The notes under the pieces are model-generated. The model was not told the DNA's origin, searched no databases, and saw only the letters and a list, made by a program, of their open reading frames with translations. Below, piece by piece: positions 1 through 9,928 of a DNA stretch of 64,000 nt. How positions within the stretch are numbered: the stretch's first letter is position 1; each line of letters starts with the position of its first letter. The translations under genes were made by a program, and so were the position numbers. Source of the stretch: Streptococcus oralis (lineage in GTDB: Bacteria > Bacillota > Bacilli > Lactobacillales > Streptococcaceae); the NCBI RefSeq assembly GCF_016028255.1, contig NZ_CP065707.1, positions 1,317,001-1,381,000 of the forward strand, in the 5' to 3' direction.

Positions 1-266
1 TCTTTTTGAGGAATCATGCTTACTTTTTTATTGCCAGAAACCTTTGCTAGTTTTTTCTCAGACAGGTGTTCCGTTATGGGAACAATTCCAATAATCGGTC
101 CTGTCTTGTCTCCCAAAAGAGCCAAGGTTTTAAAAATCTGTTTTCGGTCGTATTCAGGAGGAAGTTCTCCTTCAAGCGCATTGATTTGAATACCAGTATG
201 GTCAATACCTGCCTTGGTCAAGATCTGCTCGACCAAGGTTTTTTTAATCTTAACTTTCTTTGCCAT
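1..266 (-). CDS. ybaK: YbaK/EbsC-family Cys-tRNA(Pro) deacylase, partial at window edge
   Basis: The reverse strand reads MAKKVKIKKTLVEQILTKAG and continues open for 88 codons to the left edge, so only the N-terminal part is visible. The opening lysine-rich strand followed by GIDHTGIQINALEG and the later GDKTGPIIGIVPI segment match the YbaK/ProX aminoacyl-tRNA editing family, which hydrolyses Cys-tRNA(Pro) in the cytoplasm. The ATG overlaps the stop codon of the DUF368 gene by one base (TAATG), so the two genes are translationally coupled. No catalytic region can be judged because the rest lies outside the window. Confidence 0.85.
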   Translation of the reverse strand, partial: MAKKVKIKKTLVEQILTKAGIDHTGIQINALEGELPPEYDRKQIFKTLALLGDKTGPIIGIVPITEHLSEKKLAKVSGNKKVSMIPQK

Positions 267-1108
267 TATTTATACTTATCCTCCAATTGACTCATCCAGA
301 TACCAAGCCAAATACCAAGCGCAAAGAAGAAGGCAACGAGAACATAGCTCACAATAGAAAGCCCAGTGTATTGGATACTTTCAGCATTTCCGGCATTTGG
401 GATCAAAATTAAGAGGGTGCTTGAAAGCACAATCCCAATGATAAAGTGATAAACACGGGAGTGGTAGTTGTTCAAGGCGTGATCCATTAATTTTGAAAAG
501 ATAATGAGGGTTGCTCCTGCACCAATCCCGATAGGAAGGAAGGTACCAAACAAATCAAAGGTCTTAAAACCAGTCAGCATTGGAGCGTACAGTCCCAAAA
601 TCAAAAGTAGATTTGACGGACTTAAACCAGGCACCAAGACACCAAGAGCTAAAAGAACACCTGCTAAGATGAAGTTTGCAAAACTAGCACTGAGTGACCC
701 TACGACAAAATTGAGCGCGTAAAGACCCAATCCTGAAATGATAAAGGTAGTCCAGAACCAGACTAGGTCAATCTTATCACGATCAGACTCTCGAGTAGAT
801 TCTTTAAGGAGGCTAGGAACTGTACCGATGATAGCTCCAGCAAAGCTCCACAAAACATAGACTTGGTAATTTTCTAGCAAATACTCGATCGGATAGGAAA
901 ATAAACCAATCCCAAGCAACATCCCGATAGCTACTGGGATAAAGTAAAGGACATTCTCTTTAAAATCTTTAAAGGGGTGAGCCAGAAAGCCAATCATTCG
1001 CTCGTAAATACCCAAAATAGCTGCTAAAACACCGCCAGAAATTCCCGGTAGGATAAATCCTAATGCGATGACGATTCCTTTAATAACTCGTGCAATCCAT
1101 GAAAACAT
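266..1108 (-). CDS. DUF368 polytopic membrane protein
   Basis: 280 residues with about eight to nine hydrophobic segments. The start is taken at MFSWIARVIKGIVIALGFI because a GAGGAT ribosome site lies just upstream; a longer open frame extends 26 codons further but has no such site. The internally repeated pattern with GxLPGxSGG (residues about 19-27) and VLVPGLSPSNLL is typical of DUF368, a family proposed to recycle undecaprenyl phosphate across the membrane (PopT; DedA is another such family). A substrate cannot be read from the sequence. It is followed by ybaK in a coupled pair, and a TGTTATAAT extended -10 box sits about 45 bases upstream. Confidence 0.8.
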   Translation of the reverse strand: MFSWIARVIKGIVIALGFILPGISGGVLAAILGIYERMIGFLAHPFKDFKENVLYFIPVAIGMLLGIGLFSYPIEYLLENYQVYVLWSFAGAIIGTVPSLLKESTRESDRDKIDLVWFWTTFIISGLGLYALNFVVGSLSASFANFILAGVLLALGVLVPGLSPSNLLLILGLYAPMLTGFKTFDLFGTFLPIGIGAGATLIIFSKLMDHALNNYHSRVYHFIIGIVLSSTLLILIPNAGNAESIQYTGLSIVSYVLVAFFFALGIWLGIWMSQLEDKYK

Positions 1109-1177
1109 AATAAAATCCTCAATTTCATAAAATTCTTTCTCTATGCTATCAATTATAACACAGACGGGGAGAAAATG

Positions 1178-1212
1178 AAAAAACAAGTGAAAAAGTTTGT
1201 TATTTTCACTTG
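1178..1212 (-). terminator. Rho-independent terminator after the GH25 gene
   Basis: Perfect 10-bp inverted repeat CAAGTGAAAA / TTTTCACTTG (1184-1193 and 1203-1212) that on the minus strand is followed by a T run. It lies just downstream of the GH25 stop codon and upstream of the DUF368 promoter, so it separates the two minus-strand units. Confidence 0.75.
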
Positions 1213-1214
1213 TC

Positions 1215-2015
1215 TTATGGCCTTAAAAATAGTTTTCTGAAGGTTTCTTCCTTCTCTTTAGCAGTAGAAATCAAATTGATGTCCAAATGATGTTCAAATC
1301 CTGCAATTCTCCCCTTAGAAGTGTACTGGTGGAGATCGTAGTCCAGATCGGTATTTGGTTTCGTTTCAAAATAACCTGAGTCTGTTCCATAGGAGGGGAT
1401 CCAAATAGCAGTGAACTTATCTGTATTGATACTATGCTCTTGCATGAAGTAAACCCCAACGTAGATACCGATATTTTTAGCGCCGAGAGCTGCCAGTTTG
1501 GCACGAAAGGCTTCAACACCTTCATTCATATCGGACATTGTTTTTTCTTCAACATCTAACCAGTAGTAGCTAGGATTGTAGGGAGAAGCAGCGTTGTAGA
1601 AGACTTCAGCAGCCTTCTCCATTTCTTCCTTATTTTTTCCAGCTACATAGGCATAAACCCCCACAGGGACATTCCGTTTTTGAAATTCTGCTATATGATT
1701 TTTATAGGCTTTATCGACACCATTGATAAAGGCAGCATCATTTGTTTCAGTGTGCTGAGCCCCATTGTGCACGCGAACGATAACACCAGAAATGTTTTGA
1801 GATAAGGTGTCGTAGTTGATCTCCTCAGGTCTTTGCCAACCAGAGACGTCGATAATGGGTTTGTCAAGATTATGCAAGGCTTGTGTTTCAACTTGAAGAG
1901 AATTTGGTTTAGTTTTGACAGGATGGTCCTCAAAACTTGGTTTGTTGAGGAGTAAAATCGCTATGAAAATTCCAAATAAACTAAAAATAATAGCAGGATG
2001 AATTTGTTTTCTCAT
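1215..2015 (-). CDS. Secreted/anchored GH25 family lysozyme (muramidase)
   Basis: 266 residues. An N-terminal hydrophobic segment (about residues 8-24) acts as signal anchor, then a GH25 TIM barrel starts at KPIIDVSGWQRPEEI with the first catalytic-site aspartate. The strand YYWLDVEEKTM carries the D-x-E acidic pair expected for the nucleophile/acid of GH25, and the last strand has DYDLHQYTSKGRIAG. GH25 enzymes hydrolyse the beta-1,4 bond between MurNAc and GlcNAc in peptidoglycan. No choline-binding or LysM repeats are present, so binding would be by membrane anchoring. Divergent from glmU. Confidence 0.85.
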   Translation of the reverse strand: MRKQIHPAIIFSLFGIFIAILLLNKPSFEDHPVKTKPNSLQVETQALHNLDKPIIDVSGWQRPEEINYDTLSQNISGVIVRVHNGAQHTETNDAAFINGVDKAYKNHIAEFQKRNVPVGVYAYVAGKNKEEMEKAAEVFYNAASPYNPSYYWLDVEEKTMSDMNEGVEAFRAKLAALGAKNIGIYVGVYFMQEHSINTDKFTAIWIPSYGTDSGYFETKPNTDLDYDLHQYTSKGRIAGFEHHLDINLISTAKEKEETFRKLFLRP

Positions 2016-2133
2016 ATTTATTTAGTTTATCGTAAAAATTTAAAAAAATCAAAGGAAACAGTCTAGAAATGTAGACAAGTAGGGGAGATTTTCAGGAAAG
2101 CACCTGTTTGTTTGTTCTTTAAAAGTAAAATTA

Positions 2134-2142
2134 TGGTATAAT
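2134..2142 (+). promoter_or_regulatory. Extended -10 promoter of the glmU operon
   Basis: TGGTATAAT, a perfect -10 hexamer with the TG extension, about 30 bases before the glmU start. No strong -35 box is visible at 17 bases. Confidence 0.6.
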
Positions 2143-2146
2143 ATAA

Positions 2147-3553
<1,407 letters not shown>

Positions 3554-3562
3554 GAGTTTGTC

Positions 3563-4108
3563 ATGGAATTTGAAGAAAAAACGATTCACCGAAAGGAAAT
3601 CTATCAAGGTCCTATTTTCAAACTAGTACAAGACCAGGTAGAACTACCAGAAGGAAAGGGTACTGCCCAACGTGACCTGATTTTTCACAATGGAGCCGTT
3701 TGTGTTCTAGCCGTGACAACTGAGGATAAAATTGTCCTCGTTAAGCAATACCGAAAGGCTATCGAGGCCGTCTCTTATGAGATTCCCGCAGGAAAACTAG
3801 AACTTGGTGAAAATGCAGATCCAATGGCAGCTGCCCTCCGTGAATTGGAAGAAGAAGTTGCCTACACTGGTAGGTTAGAACTGTTGTACGATTTCTATTC
3901 TGCGATTGGATTTTGTAATGAAAAACTAAAACTCTACCTCGCTAGTGATTTGGTCAAGGTAGAAAATCCTCGCCCACAAGATGATGATGAAACCTTGGAA
4001 GTTCTAGAAGTGAGTCTAGAGGAGGCCAAGAACCTGATCCAGTCAGGCCATATCTGTGATGCCAAGACTATCATGGCAATCCAGTACTGGGAACTACAAA
4101 AGAAATAG
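3563..4108 (+). CDS. nudF: Nudix hydrolase, ADP-ribose pyrophosphatase type
   Basis: 181 residues. The Nudix box is present around residues 80-105: [22 protein letters not shown], with the REL-EEE metal-binding glutamates. Length, the N-terminal dimerisation strand and the downstream E-x-x-E pattern fit the ADP-ribose pyrophosphatase subgroup (ADP-ribose to AMP plus ribose-5-phosphate). It follows glmU by nine bases and precedes macP by eleven, so it is part of the same transcript. The exact substrate is inferred from family only. Confidence 0.85.
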   Translation: MEFEEKTIHRKEIYQGPIFKLVQDQVELPEGKGTAQRDLIFHNGAVCVLAVTTEDKIVLVKQYRKAIEAVSYEIPAGKLELGENADPMAAALRELEEEVAYTGRLELLYDFYSAIGFCNEKLKLYLASDLVKVENPRPQDDDETLEVLEVSLEEAKNLIQSGHICDAKTIMAIQYWELQKK

Positions 4109-4119
4109 AGGAGAAACCC

Positions 4120-4431
4120 ATGGGAAAACCTTTATTAACAGACGAAATGATTGAACGTGCCAACCGAGGTGAGAAAATCTCAGGACCACCTCTTCAAGAT
4201 GATGAGGAAACCAAGATCCTACCAACGTCTTCACAACATTTTGGTAATTCACGTTCTAGAGACCGCGGTTTTAGTCAAGATACACTTACAATCGAAGTAG
4301 AACCAACGATTCATAAGAGCCGCCGCATTGAGAACACTAAGAGAAATGTTTTTAATTCGAAACTCAATCGCATCTTGTTTGCAGTCATCCTACTTTTGAT
4401 TTTGCTAGTTTTGGCAATGAAACTCTTGTAA
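4120..4431 (+). CDS. macP: MacP, membrane-anchored activator of class A PBP2a
   Basis: 103 residues: a polar, disordered N-terminal cytoplasmic part ([20 protein letters not shown] onward), a basic stretch and one C-terminal transmembrane helix (about residues 86-102). This is the organisation and sequence start I recognise for pneumococcal MacP, which localises to midcell, activates the peptidoglycan synthase PBP2a and is phosphorylated by the kinase StkP on a threonine near residue 32. Here a threonine lies at position 31 in an acidic context (DDEETK), a likely counterpart. Co-transcribed with glmU and mtnN. Confidence 0.85.
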   Translation: MGKPLLTDEMIERANRGEKISGPPLQDDEETKILPTSSQHFGNSRSRDRGFSQDTLTIEVEPTIHKSRRIENTKRNVFNSKLNRILFAVILLLILLVLAMKLL

Positions 4432-4446
4432 TTGAAAGGAAATGAA

Positions 4447-5139
4447 ATGAAAATTGGAATCATTGCTGCCATGCCAGAAGAGCTCCTATATTTGACTCAG
4501 AATTTGGATAAACCCAAAGAAGTCCAAGTCTTAGGAAATACTTACTACACTGGTACTATTGGCAAGACAGAAGTTGTCCTAGTTCAGAGTGGGATTGGGA
4601 AAGTTATGTCGGCTATGAGTGTAGCGGTGTTAGCTGACCACTTCCAAGTAGAAGCCATTATTAATACAGGATCAGCAGGTGCACTTGCAGAAGGGATTGC
4701 CGTTGGAGATGTAGTGATTGCGGATAAGTTGGCTTACCATGATGTGGATGTGACTGCTTTTGGCTATGCTTATGGTCAGATGGCTGGTCAACCTCTTTAC
4801 TTTGAATCAGATCAGAAGTTTATCACTGGGATTAAAGAAAGTTTATCTCAAGTAGAACAGACTTGGCACCTAGGCTTGATTGCTACAGGGGACAGTTTTA
4901 TAGCTGGGGATGATAAGATTGCTAGTATCAAATCCCACTTTCCAGCTGTTTTAGCAGTTGAAATGGAAGGGGCGGCCATTGCTCAAGCGGCTCAGACTCT
5001 TGGCCTACCTTTCCTCGTCATTCGTGCTATGAGTGACAATGCCAATCACGAAGCCTCTATCTCTTTTGATGAGTTTATTATCGAAGCTGGACGTCGTTCG
5101 GCCCAAGTCTTACTAGCCTTTTTAAAGGCCTTGAATTAA
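4447..5139 (+). CDS. mtnN: 5'-methylthioadenosine / S-adenosylhomocysteine nucleosidase
   Basis: 230 residues. Start taken at MKIGIIAAMPEEL (4447), preceded by AAAGGA six bases away; an in-frame TTG fifteen bases upstream is less likely. Family hallmarks are the N-terminal glutamate (MPEE), NTGSAGAL for adenine/ribose binding, and the C-terminal VEMEGAAIAQ and ISDN-like MSDNAN segment with catalytic aspartate. The enzyme (Pfs) removes adenine from methylthioadenosine and S-adenosylhomocysteine, feeding methionine salvage and AI-2 formation. Last gene of the glmU run. Confidence 0.95.
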   Translation: MKIGIIAAMPEELLYLTQNLDKPKEVQVLGNTYYTGTIGKTEVVLVQSGIGKVMSAMSVAVLADHFQVEAIINTGSAGALAEGIAVGDVVIADKLAYHDVDVTAFGYAYGQMAGQPLYFESDQKFITGIKESLSQVEQTWHLGLIATGDSFIAGDDKIASIKSHFPAVLAVEMEGAAIAQAAQTLGLPFLVIRAMSDNANHEASISFDEFIIEAGRRSAQVLLAFLKALN

Positions 5140-5147
5140 GCGGAAAT

Positions 5148-5176
5148 TTGACAGTTTATCTAGCTTATGATAAGAT
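5148..5176 (+). promoter_or_regulatory. Promoter of rocS
   Basis: TTGACA (5148-5153), 17-base spacer, TAAGAT (5171-5176); about 40 bases before the rocS start. Confidence 0.65.
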
Positions 5177-5215
5177 TTAAATAAAGAAAAGCTAGAAAAC
5201 GTTTCAGAGGATATT

Positions 5216-5710
5216 ATGAGTATTGAAATGACCGTCAGCGAGATTGCAGAGGTCTTAGGACTATCTCGTCAGGCAATCAACAATCGTGTTAAAGAACTTC
5301 CCGAAGAAGACACGAAAAAAAATGACAAAGGTGTAACAGTAGTTACTCGAAGTGGCTTAATCAAGCTAGAAGAAATCTACAAAAAAACGATTTTTGAAGA
5401 TGAACCAGTCAGTGATGATGTCAAACAACGCGAACTGATGGAAATCTTGGTCGATGAGAAAAATGCTGAAATTCTTCGTTTGTACGAGCAACTCAAGGCC
5501 AAGGACCAGCAACTGGCAGAAAAAGATGAGCAGATGCGCATCAAAGACCGTCAGATTGCAGAAAAGGACAAACAATTGGACCAACAGCAACAGTTAACTC
5601 TTCAAGCTATGAAGGATCAAGAAAGCTTGAAACTAGAGTTAGACCAAGCAAAAGAAGAAGTCCAAGCAACCAAAAAAGGTTTTTTTGCTCGCCTATTTGG
5701 AGGAAAATAA
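5216..5710 (+). CDS. rocS: RocS-like chromosome segregation regulator
   Basis: 164 residues. The N-terminal 45 residues form a helix-turn-helix (SEIAEVLGLSRQAINNRVKEL), residues about 70-145 are a continuous coiled coil rich in K/E/Q heptads, and the last residues KKGFFARLFGGK make an amphipathic membrane-binding helix. This layout and size match pneumococcal RocS (DUF536), which binds DNA and the membrane, works with ParB and the CpsD capsule kinase and helps segregate chromosomes in a species lacking Min and Noc. Monocistronic by its own promoter and terminator. Confidence 0.8.
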   Translation: MSIEMTVSEIAEVLGLSRQAINNRVKELPEEDTKKNDKGVTVVTRSGLIKLEEIYKKTIFEDEPVSDDVKQRELMEILVDEKNAEILRLYEQLKAKDQQLAEKDEQMRIKDRQIAEKDKQLDQQQQLTLQAMKDQESLKLELDQAKEEVQATKKGFFARLFGGK

Positions 5711-5752
5711 AGAAGCTGTTTGGGTTATTCACTAACCTAATAGCTTCTTTTA
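5711..5752 (+). terminator. Rho-independent terminator after rocS
   Basis: AGAAGCT and AGCTTCT arms flank a short loop region and are followed by TTTTATTATT. Confidence 0.75.
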
Positions 5753-5791
5753 TTATTTATAGTTTAAATTGAGTCGGAATTGAGGTAAAAG

Positions 5792-6382
5792 ATGGAAAAA
5801 TTAAGAGACTATATCGCCTTTGACTTAGAATTCAATCAACACGAAGGGGTTACTCATTTAATTCAGGTATCAGCAGTTCGTTTTCAAGATGGTCAAGAGA
5901 TAGGTGCCTTTGATTCTTATGTCTATACCAGCGTGCCTTTAAAGAGTTTTATTAATGGTTTGACAGGAATTACAGCTGAAACCTTGAAAGATGCGCCAAA
6001 AGTAGAACAAGTTTTACAAGACTTTCAGGCTTTTGTTGGCAATTCACCTATCGTTGGATACAATGCATCCAAGAGTGATTTACCTATTCTCTTGGAGCAT
6101 GGCTTGGACTATCGTGACCAGTACAAGGTCGACCTATATGATGAGGCTTTTGAACGCCGTAGTTCTGACCTACACGGCATAGCTAATCTTAAATTGCAAA
6201 CTGTGGCGAATTTCTTAGGCTTTCATGGTAAGTCACATAATAGTTTAGAAGATGCCCGCATGACAGCGCGTGTTTATGAAACTTTTTTGGAGTCTGACGA
6301 AGGAAAACTATTGTTAGAAGAACAGAGTAATCTATCCATGAATCCTTTTGGTGGGCTAGACTTATCTCAATTTCTAGACTAG
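5792..6382 (+). CDS. DEDDh 3'-5' exonuclease, DnaQ/epsilon-like
   Basis: 196 residues. Exo I motif AFDLEFN (two acidic metal ligands near residues 10-12), Exo II around VGYNASKSDLPIL, and Exo III NSLEDARMTARVY with the catalytic H-x5-D form (KSHNSLEDA). The fold is that of the proofreading epsilon family, but the gene is a stand-alone copy, so a role in RNA or DNA end trimming rather than replication proofreading is possible. It precedes the GDPD gene by eight bases. Confidence 0.85.
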   Translation: MEKLRDYIAFDLEFNQHEGVTHLIQVSAVRFQDGQEIGAFDSYVYTSVPLKSFINGLTGITAETLKDAPKVEQVLQDFQAFVGNSPIVGYNASKSDLPILLEHGLDYRDQYKVDLYDEAFERRSSDLHGIANLKLQTVANFLGFHGKSHNSLEDARMTARVYETFLESDEGKLLLEEQSNLSMNPFGGLDLSQFLD

Positions 6383-6390
6383 GAGTGCCT

Positions 6391-8154
6391 ATGAAACCTG
6401 AAAAACCTAAAAAACTAGGTTTTAGGAAAATTTACCTCAACCTAGATAAAGTTCTCTTCCTCTTTTTCTTAATTTTCATGATGGTGGAATATCTGTGGTT
6501 ACCTCTCAATTCTTTTCTTGCTGGTCTTTTACTCAGCCAGACGGGCTATTTGTTTATTTCTTACAATAATATTTTTGCCATTATCACGAGTTCTCCTTTA
6601 ATCAGTCTGGCCTTTCTCGTCTTGATTGTAATCAATCTTTTGGTGGCCTATTTCCAGATTTGCCTACTCTTTATTGGGGCGCGTCACCTTCTCTACCACG
6701 AAAAGAGAACCTTGATTGAGTACAGTCGCAAAGTTTTCCAGCAAAGTTTTCTGTTCATGAAACGCTTGAGCTTCTGTAAGATGGCCTTTGTATTCTTCTA
6801 CGTAGCCATGCTCTTTCCTTTCATCAGGAAAATTTTAAAAATTTATTACTTAAATAAAATCGTTATTCCAGACTTTATCGTGACTTATCTGGAAGACAAG
6901 TACTGGCTAGTAGGCTTGATGATTTTTGCATCTGCTTGGATTTTGCTCTATGTGTCTGTCCGACTCATGTTTGCCCTTCCGAAGATTCTCTTTGAAAAGA
7001 GGACTGTGAGAGAAGGAGTAAAATATAGTCTGCAAAAGACAAAAAAACAAGTTCTCTTTTATGCTTGGAACTTGCTACTTATTATTATTAAAACCTATCT
7101 CTTTTTCTTCCTTCTCTTGACTCCCTTGCTAATAGGACAGATTGTAATTGACAATTTAACACAGAAAGAATCACTGATTCTTGGAGTTATCAACTTTGTC
7201 TTGATGAAAAATGTTCACTATATGGCGTTGAGTTATTTCCTTGTTAAGTTTGTCTCCTTTTTGACAGGAGAGGAGCTGGAGATTATGCCAAGAAGAAAAA
7301 AAGATCACCTAATGAGGTGGGGGGTTATGGGCTGTGCTAGTATCTTTTTTGCGCTGGAAGGTTATATCTATCTGGAAGCTCCTGTGACAAATACCCCTTT
7401 AGTCATTTCACATAGGGGCGTTTCAAATAAAAATGGTGTACAAAACACTGTACAGTCTTTGGAAAAAACAGCGCAACTGAAACCAGATTTGATTGAAATG
7501 GATGTACAGGAGACCAAAGATGGTCAGTTTGTGATGATGCATGACGCCAATCTTAAGAACTTAGCAGGTATCAATGCCAGACCTCAAGACTTGACTTTGG
7601 AGGAGTTGACAGGGTTAGATATTTCTGAAAATGGCTATCGAACCAAAATATCTAGTTTTGATGATTATCTCAATCGCGCGAATGAACTTCATCAAAGATT
7701 GTTGATTGAAATCAAAACCAGTAAAAAAGACAGTCCACAAATGATGGAACGTTTTCTAGAGAAGTATGGACCGATTATCAAGCAGTATGGTCATCAGATG
7801 CAATCACTAGACTATCATGTGATTGACCAAGTTCTGAAATATGATTCGACTATTCCAGTTTATTTTATCCTACCATATAACAGTATTTTCCCAAAAACCA
7901 AGGCAACAGGATATACCATGGAGTATTCAACATTGGATGAATACTTTGTCACTAAACTTTGGTATACAGAACAAAAGCTTTACGTATGGACCATCAATAG
8001 CTCTGACGCACTTGATAAATCCTTGCAGTTGTCAGTAGATGGGATGATTACAGATGACATGGAAATGCTACAGGAGACTTTAGCAGCAGCTCAGGAAGAT
8101 CCAGAATACACCGATCTCCTTTTGAAAAAAGCTACGGAGTTCTTTAATTTCTAA
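6391..8154 (+). CDS. Membrane glycerophosphodiester phosphodiesterase
   Basis: 587 residues. Start at MKPEKPKKLGF because AGGAG sits five bases upstream; a GTG inside that site is in frame but implausible. The first 330 residues hold about eight transmembrane helices (membrane domain also found in YhdW/GlpQ2-type proteins). The catalytic GDPD domain follows from SHRGVSNKNGVQNTVQSL with the H-R and E-x-D pair (IEMDVQETKDG) and the second histidine in MMHDANLKNL. It should release sn-glycerol 3-phosphate from glycerophosphodiesters or polyglycerophosphate outside the membrane. Confidence 0.9.
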   Translation: MKPEKPKKLGFRKIYLNLDKVLFLFFLIFMMVEYLWLPLNSFLAGLLLSQTGYLFISYNNIFAIITSSPLISLAFLVLIVINLLVAYFQICLLFIGARHLLYHEKRTLIEYSRKVFQQSFLFMKRLSFCKMAFVFFYVAMLFPFIRKILKIYYLNKIVIPDFIVTYLEDKYWLVGLMIFASAWILLYVSVRLMFALPKILFEKRTVREGVKYSLQKTKKQVLFYAWNLLLIIIKTYLFFFLLLTPLLIGQIVIDNLTQKESLILGVINFVLMKNVHYMALSYFLVKFVSFLTGEELEIMPRRKKDHLMRWGVMGCASIFFALEGYIYLEAPVTNTPLVISHRGVSNKNGVQNTVQSLEKTAQLKPDLIEMDVQETKDGQFVMMHDANLKNLAGINARPQDLTLEELTGLDISENGYRTKISSFDDYLNRANELHQRLLIEIKTSKKDSPQMMERFLEKYGPIIKQYGHQMQSLDYHVIDQVLKYDSTIPVYFILPYNSIFPKTKATGYTMEYSTLDEYFVTKLWYTEQKLYVWTINSSDALDKSLQLSVDGMITDDMEMLQETLAAAQEDPEYTDLLLKKATEFFNF

Positions 8155-8157
8155 CAT

Positions 8158-8194
8158 AGAAAAAAGGAGAAGTGAACCTTCCTCCTTTTTCTGT
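8158..8194. terminator. Bidirectional terminator between GDPD and ybaB
   Basis: GAAAAAAGGAG ... CTCCTTTTTC inverted repeat with A run on the left and T run on the right, placed between two convergent genes. Confidence 0.75.
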
Positions 8195-8200
8195 AGGTGA

Positions 8201-8500
8201 TTAGAATGGTAATTTTCCAGCGAAAGCACCTAGTTTTTTCTTAGTCGTTTCGTCGATTTGTTCTAGAGCAGCGTTGATGGCTTGAACGGTCATATCAGAC
8301 AAGGTTTCTAGGTCTTCTGGATCTACAACTGCTGGACTGAAGTCAATACTAACAACTTTCTTATCTCCAGTTAAGGTCGCTTGGACAAGGTCTTGAGCAG
8401 ATTTTCCAACAAATTGCATAGCAGCGAGTTCTGCTTGACTTTGTTCCATTTGTTTTTGAAGTTTTTGTGCTTGGCGCATCATGTTTTGCATGTTCATCAT
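8201..8500 (-). CDS. ybaB: YbaB/EbfC nucleoid-associated protein
   Basis: 99 residues starting [20 protein letters not shown]. The helical N-terminus, the central [20 protein letters not shown] and the C-terminal QINAALEQ-like helix match the YbaB/EbfC family of small dimeric DNA-binding proteins. It is the last core gene before the accessory island; the truncated integrase starts 70 bases upstream of its start codon, so the original ybaB promoter region may have been altered by the insertion. Confidence 0.93.
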   Translation of the reverse strand: MMNMQNMMRQAQKLQKQMEQSQAELAAMQFVGKSAQDLVQATLTGDKKVVSIDFSPAVVDPEDLETLSDMTVQAINAALEQIDETTKKKLGAFAGKLPF

Positions 8501-8571
8501 AAGATTTTTAAGATTCCTTTCGTATCAAGGCTTTGTGCCTTGTTTTATAAATTTTTTTGCCATTTTTTGCC

Positions 8572-8985
8572 CTAGAAGTTGTCAAAAGCATTGGCGACTT
8601 CTTTTTGTTGAGTTGGGAATAGGTGCGAGTAGATGTTAATAGTTGTATTAATGCTACTGTGTCCAAGTCGTTTCATAAGTGTAAAAAATATATAATCTTT
8701 TCCCTCACCGTTTCTGAGTCCTTTTGAAACTAGAAACGCTGCATGTGAATGCCGGAAATCGTGATTACGAATCATTTTTAATGACGCAGGTATTCTTTTT
8801 TTCAATTTAATCTTTTGATTAGAAACTATTGGAGCAGTCAATTGTAAAGGACTGTCTTGAAAGATTTGTAAGTCTTCTGTATTGTCCGTAAACTCTAGTA
8901 ATAGATGAGCTTGTTTTTCTTTCCATTGCGTTAGTTCTTGAACGAAAGTCTTATGAATGTATATTCGACGTATAAAAAGCACCAC
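8572..8985 (-). pseudogene. Truncated tyrosine recombinase (integrase), C-terminal part
   Basis: 137 codons remain. The catalytic core motifs are present: HDFRHSHAAFLVSKG (arginine and histidine of R..HxxR box II), KRLGHSSINTTINIYSH with the second H and the nucleophilic tyrosine in IYSHLFP. The N-terminal arm-binding and SAM-like core-binding domains and box I arginine are missing, and no continuation can be read upstream, so the gene is dead. The sequence resembles integrases of Gram-positive ICEs and prophages. It marks the left side of the island that carries the CRISPR-Cas locus. Confidence 0.85.
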
Positions 8986-9855
8986 GCTTATCCTCTTTTA
9001 AAATATTTTCTTACGTAGAAATCTCACAAAGATACTCAACAGATATTTTAAATGTTACTTGATTAAGCTATGAAGTCTATACTTAGATTCGTATTACTTG
9101 GACTCTATTCTTGTGAGGCTACCTCGCTTTCTATGACATATTCTCTCACCTGTCAGTTTACTGAAATCGTGGCTAATATTAACTCACTAGCTTTGGTTGA
9201 GACAGTATCATTAAAGTACATTATTGATTATATCATTTTTGAACTCTATTGAAAAGCCAAATTTTCGCCAATAGAACTTACTGAAATACGTCCAATTCTT
9301 TTATTATTATAAATTATATAAAGTTCGTTCATTCTTCCATTTGTAACAAGAACAAAACATGCATTTTGTCAATATTCTAAACACATTTTTGGAAAACTAG
9401 TCACCTTTTAATGAAGAAGTTTAGGTAACTAAACAATTTATTATTCAAAATAACTCTGATGAGGATAATCCGATTTACTAAGTCTATTCGTGAATCATAG
9501 AAAATATCTATGTATTGGGTAATGTATGCGTATCAGTTTTGAAGCCTTTATGCTCAATACTGATTGTTGTATAAAATGATTCAAAACTGCTATTACCGTG
9601 TGGAAAGTCTTTATCACCATTTGAATGTTGAATACGATGACTCACTAACAAATTGTCCAAAATAGATTTTTTCTTCAATCTGAAATAACCGCTAAGTTAT
9701 TCTCGTCTATTTTAATTTTGTATTAGCTAAATCTACTGCAAGATTTTTGAATCCTGAATTATTGGTGTCAACAAGTTGTAGCACTATTTATTTGATTTGA
9801 AGAGCAAGCAGTGATTTCACAGTTGATTTAAGATGATAAAATGTAACAATATAAT
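8986..9855. other. Non-coding, decayed sequence between integrase remnant and cas operon
   Basis: About 870 very AT-rich bases without a credible gene. Short minus-strand stretches read like fragments of former protein genes (for example LVDTNNSGFKNLAVDLAN around 9718-9772), but stops and frameshifts follow within a few dozen codons. A perfect 10-bp inverted repeat CAGTTTTGAA / TTCAAAACTG lies at 9534-9543 and 9580-9589. A 60-codon plus-strand open frame at 9070-9252 has no ribosome site and no recognisable composition. Confidence 0.6.
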
Positions 9856-9891
9856 TTGACAGCGGTTACAAAATTTTGTAATATCTATAAT
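9856..9891 (+). promoter_or_regulatory. cas operon promoter with a 16-bp palindromic operator candidate
   Basis: TTGACA (9856-9861) with TAATAT at 17 bases (9879-9884); a TATAAT (9886-9891) is nearby. Between the boxes lies the perfect palindrome TTACAAAATTTTGTAA (9866-9881), placed where a repressor would block polymerase. It is 48-63 bases before the cas6 start. Confidence 0.55.
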
Positions 9892-9928
9892 ATAAGAAGA
9901 TGTATTTTAATTCAGGGAGGAATGTAGG

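Noticed and set aside
8553..8571. Tandem TTTTTTGCC as an attachment site
   Set aside because: No matching copy found at the right boundary, so no attL/attR pair can be claimed.
9070..9252. 60-codon open frame after the integrase remnant
   Set aside because: No ribosome site, no recognisable composition, and it sits in decayed sequence.
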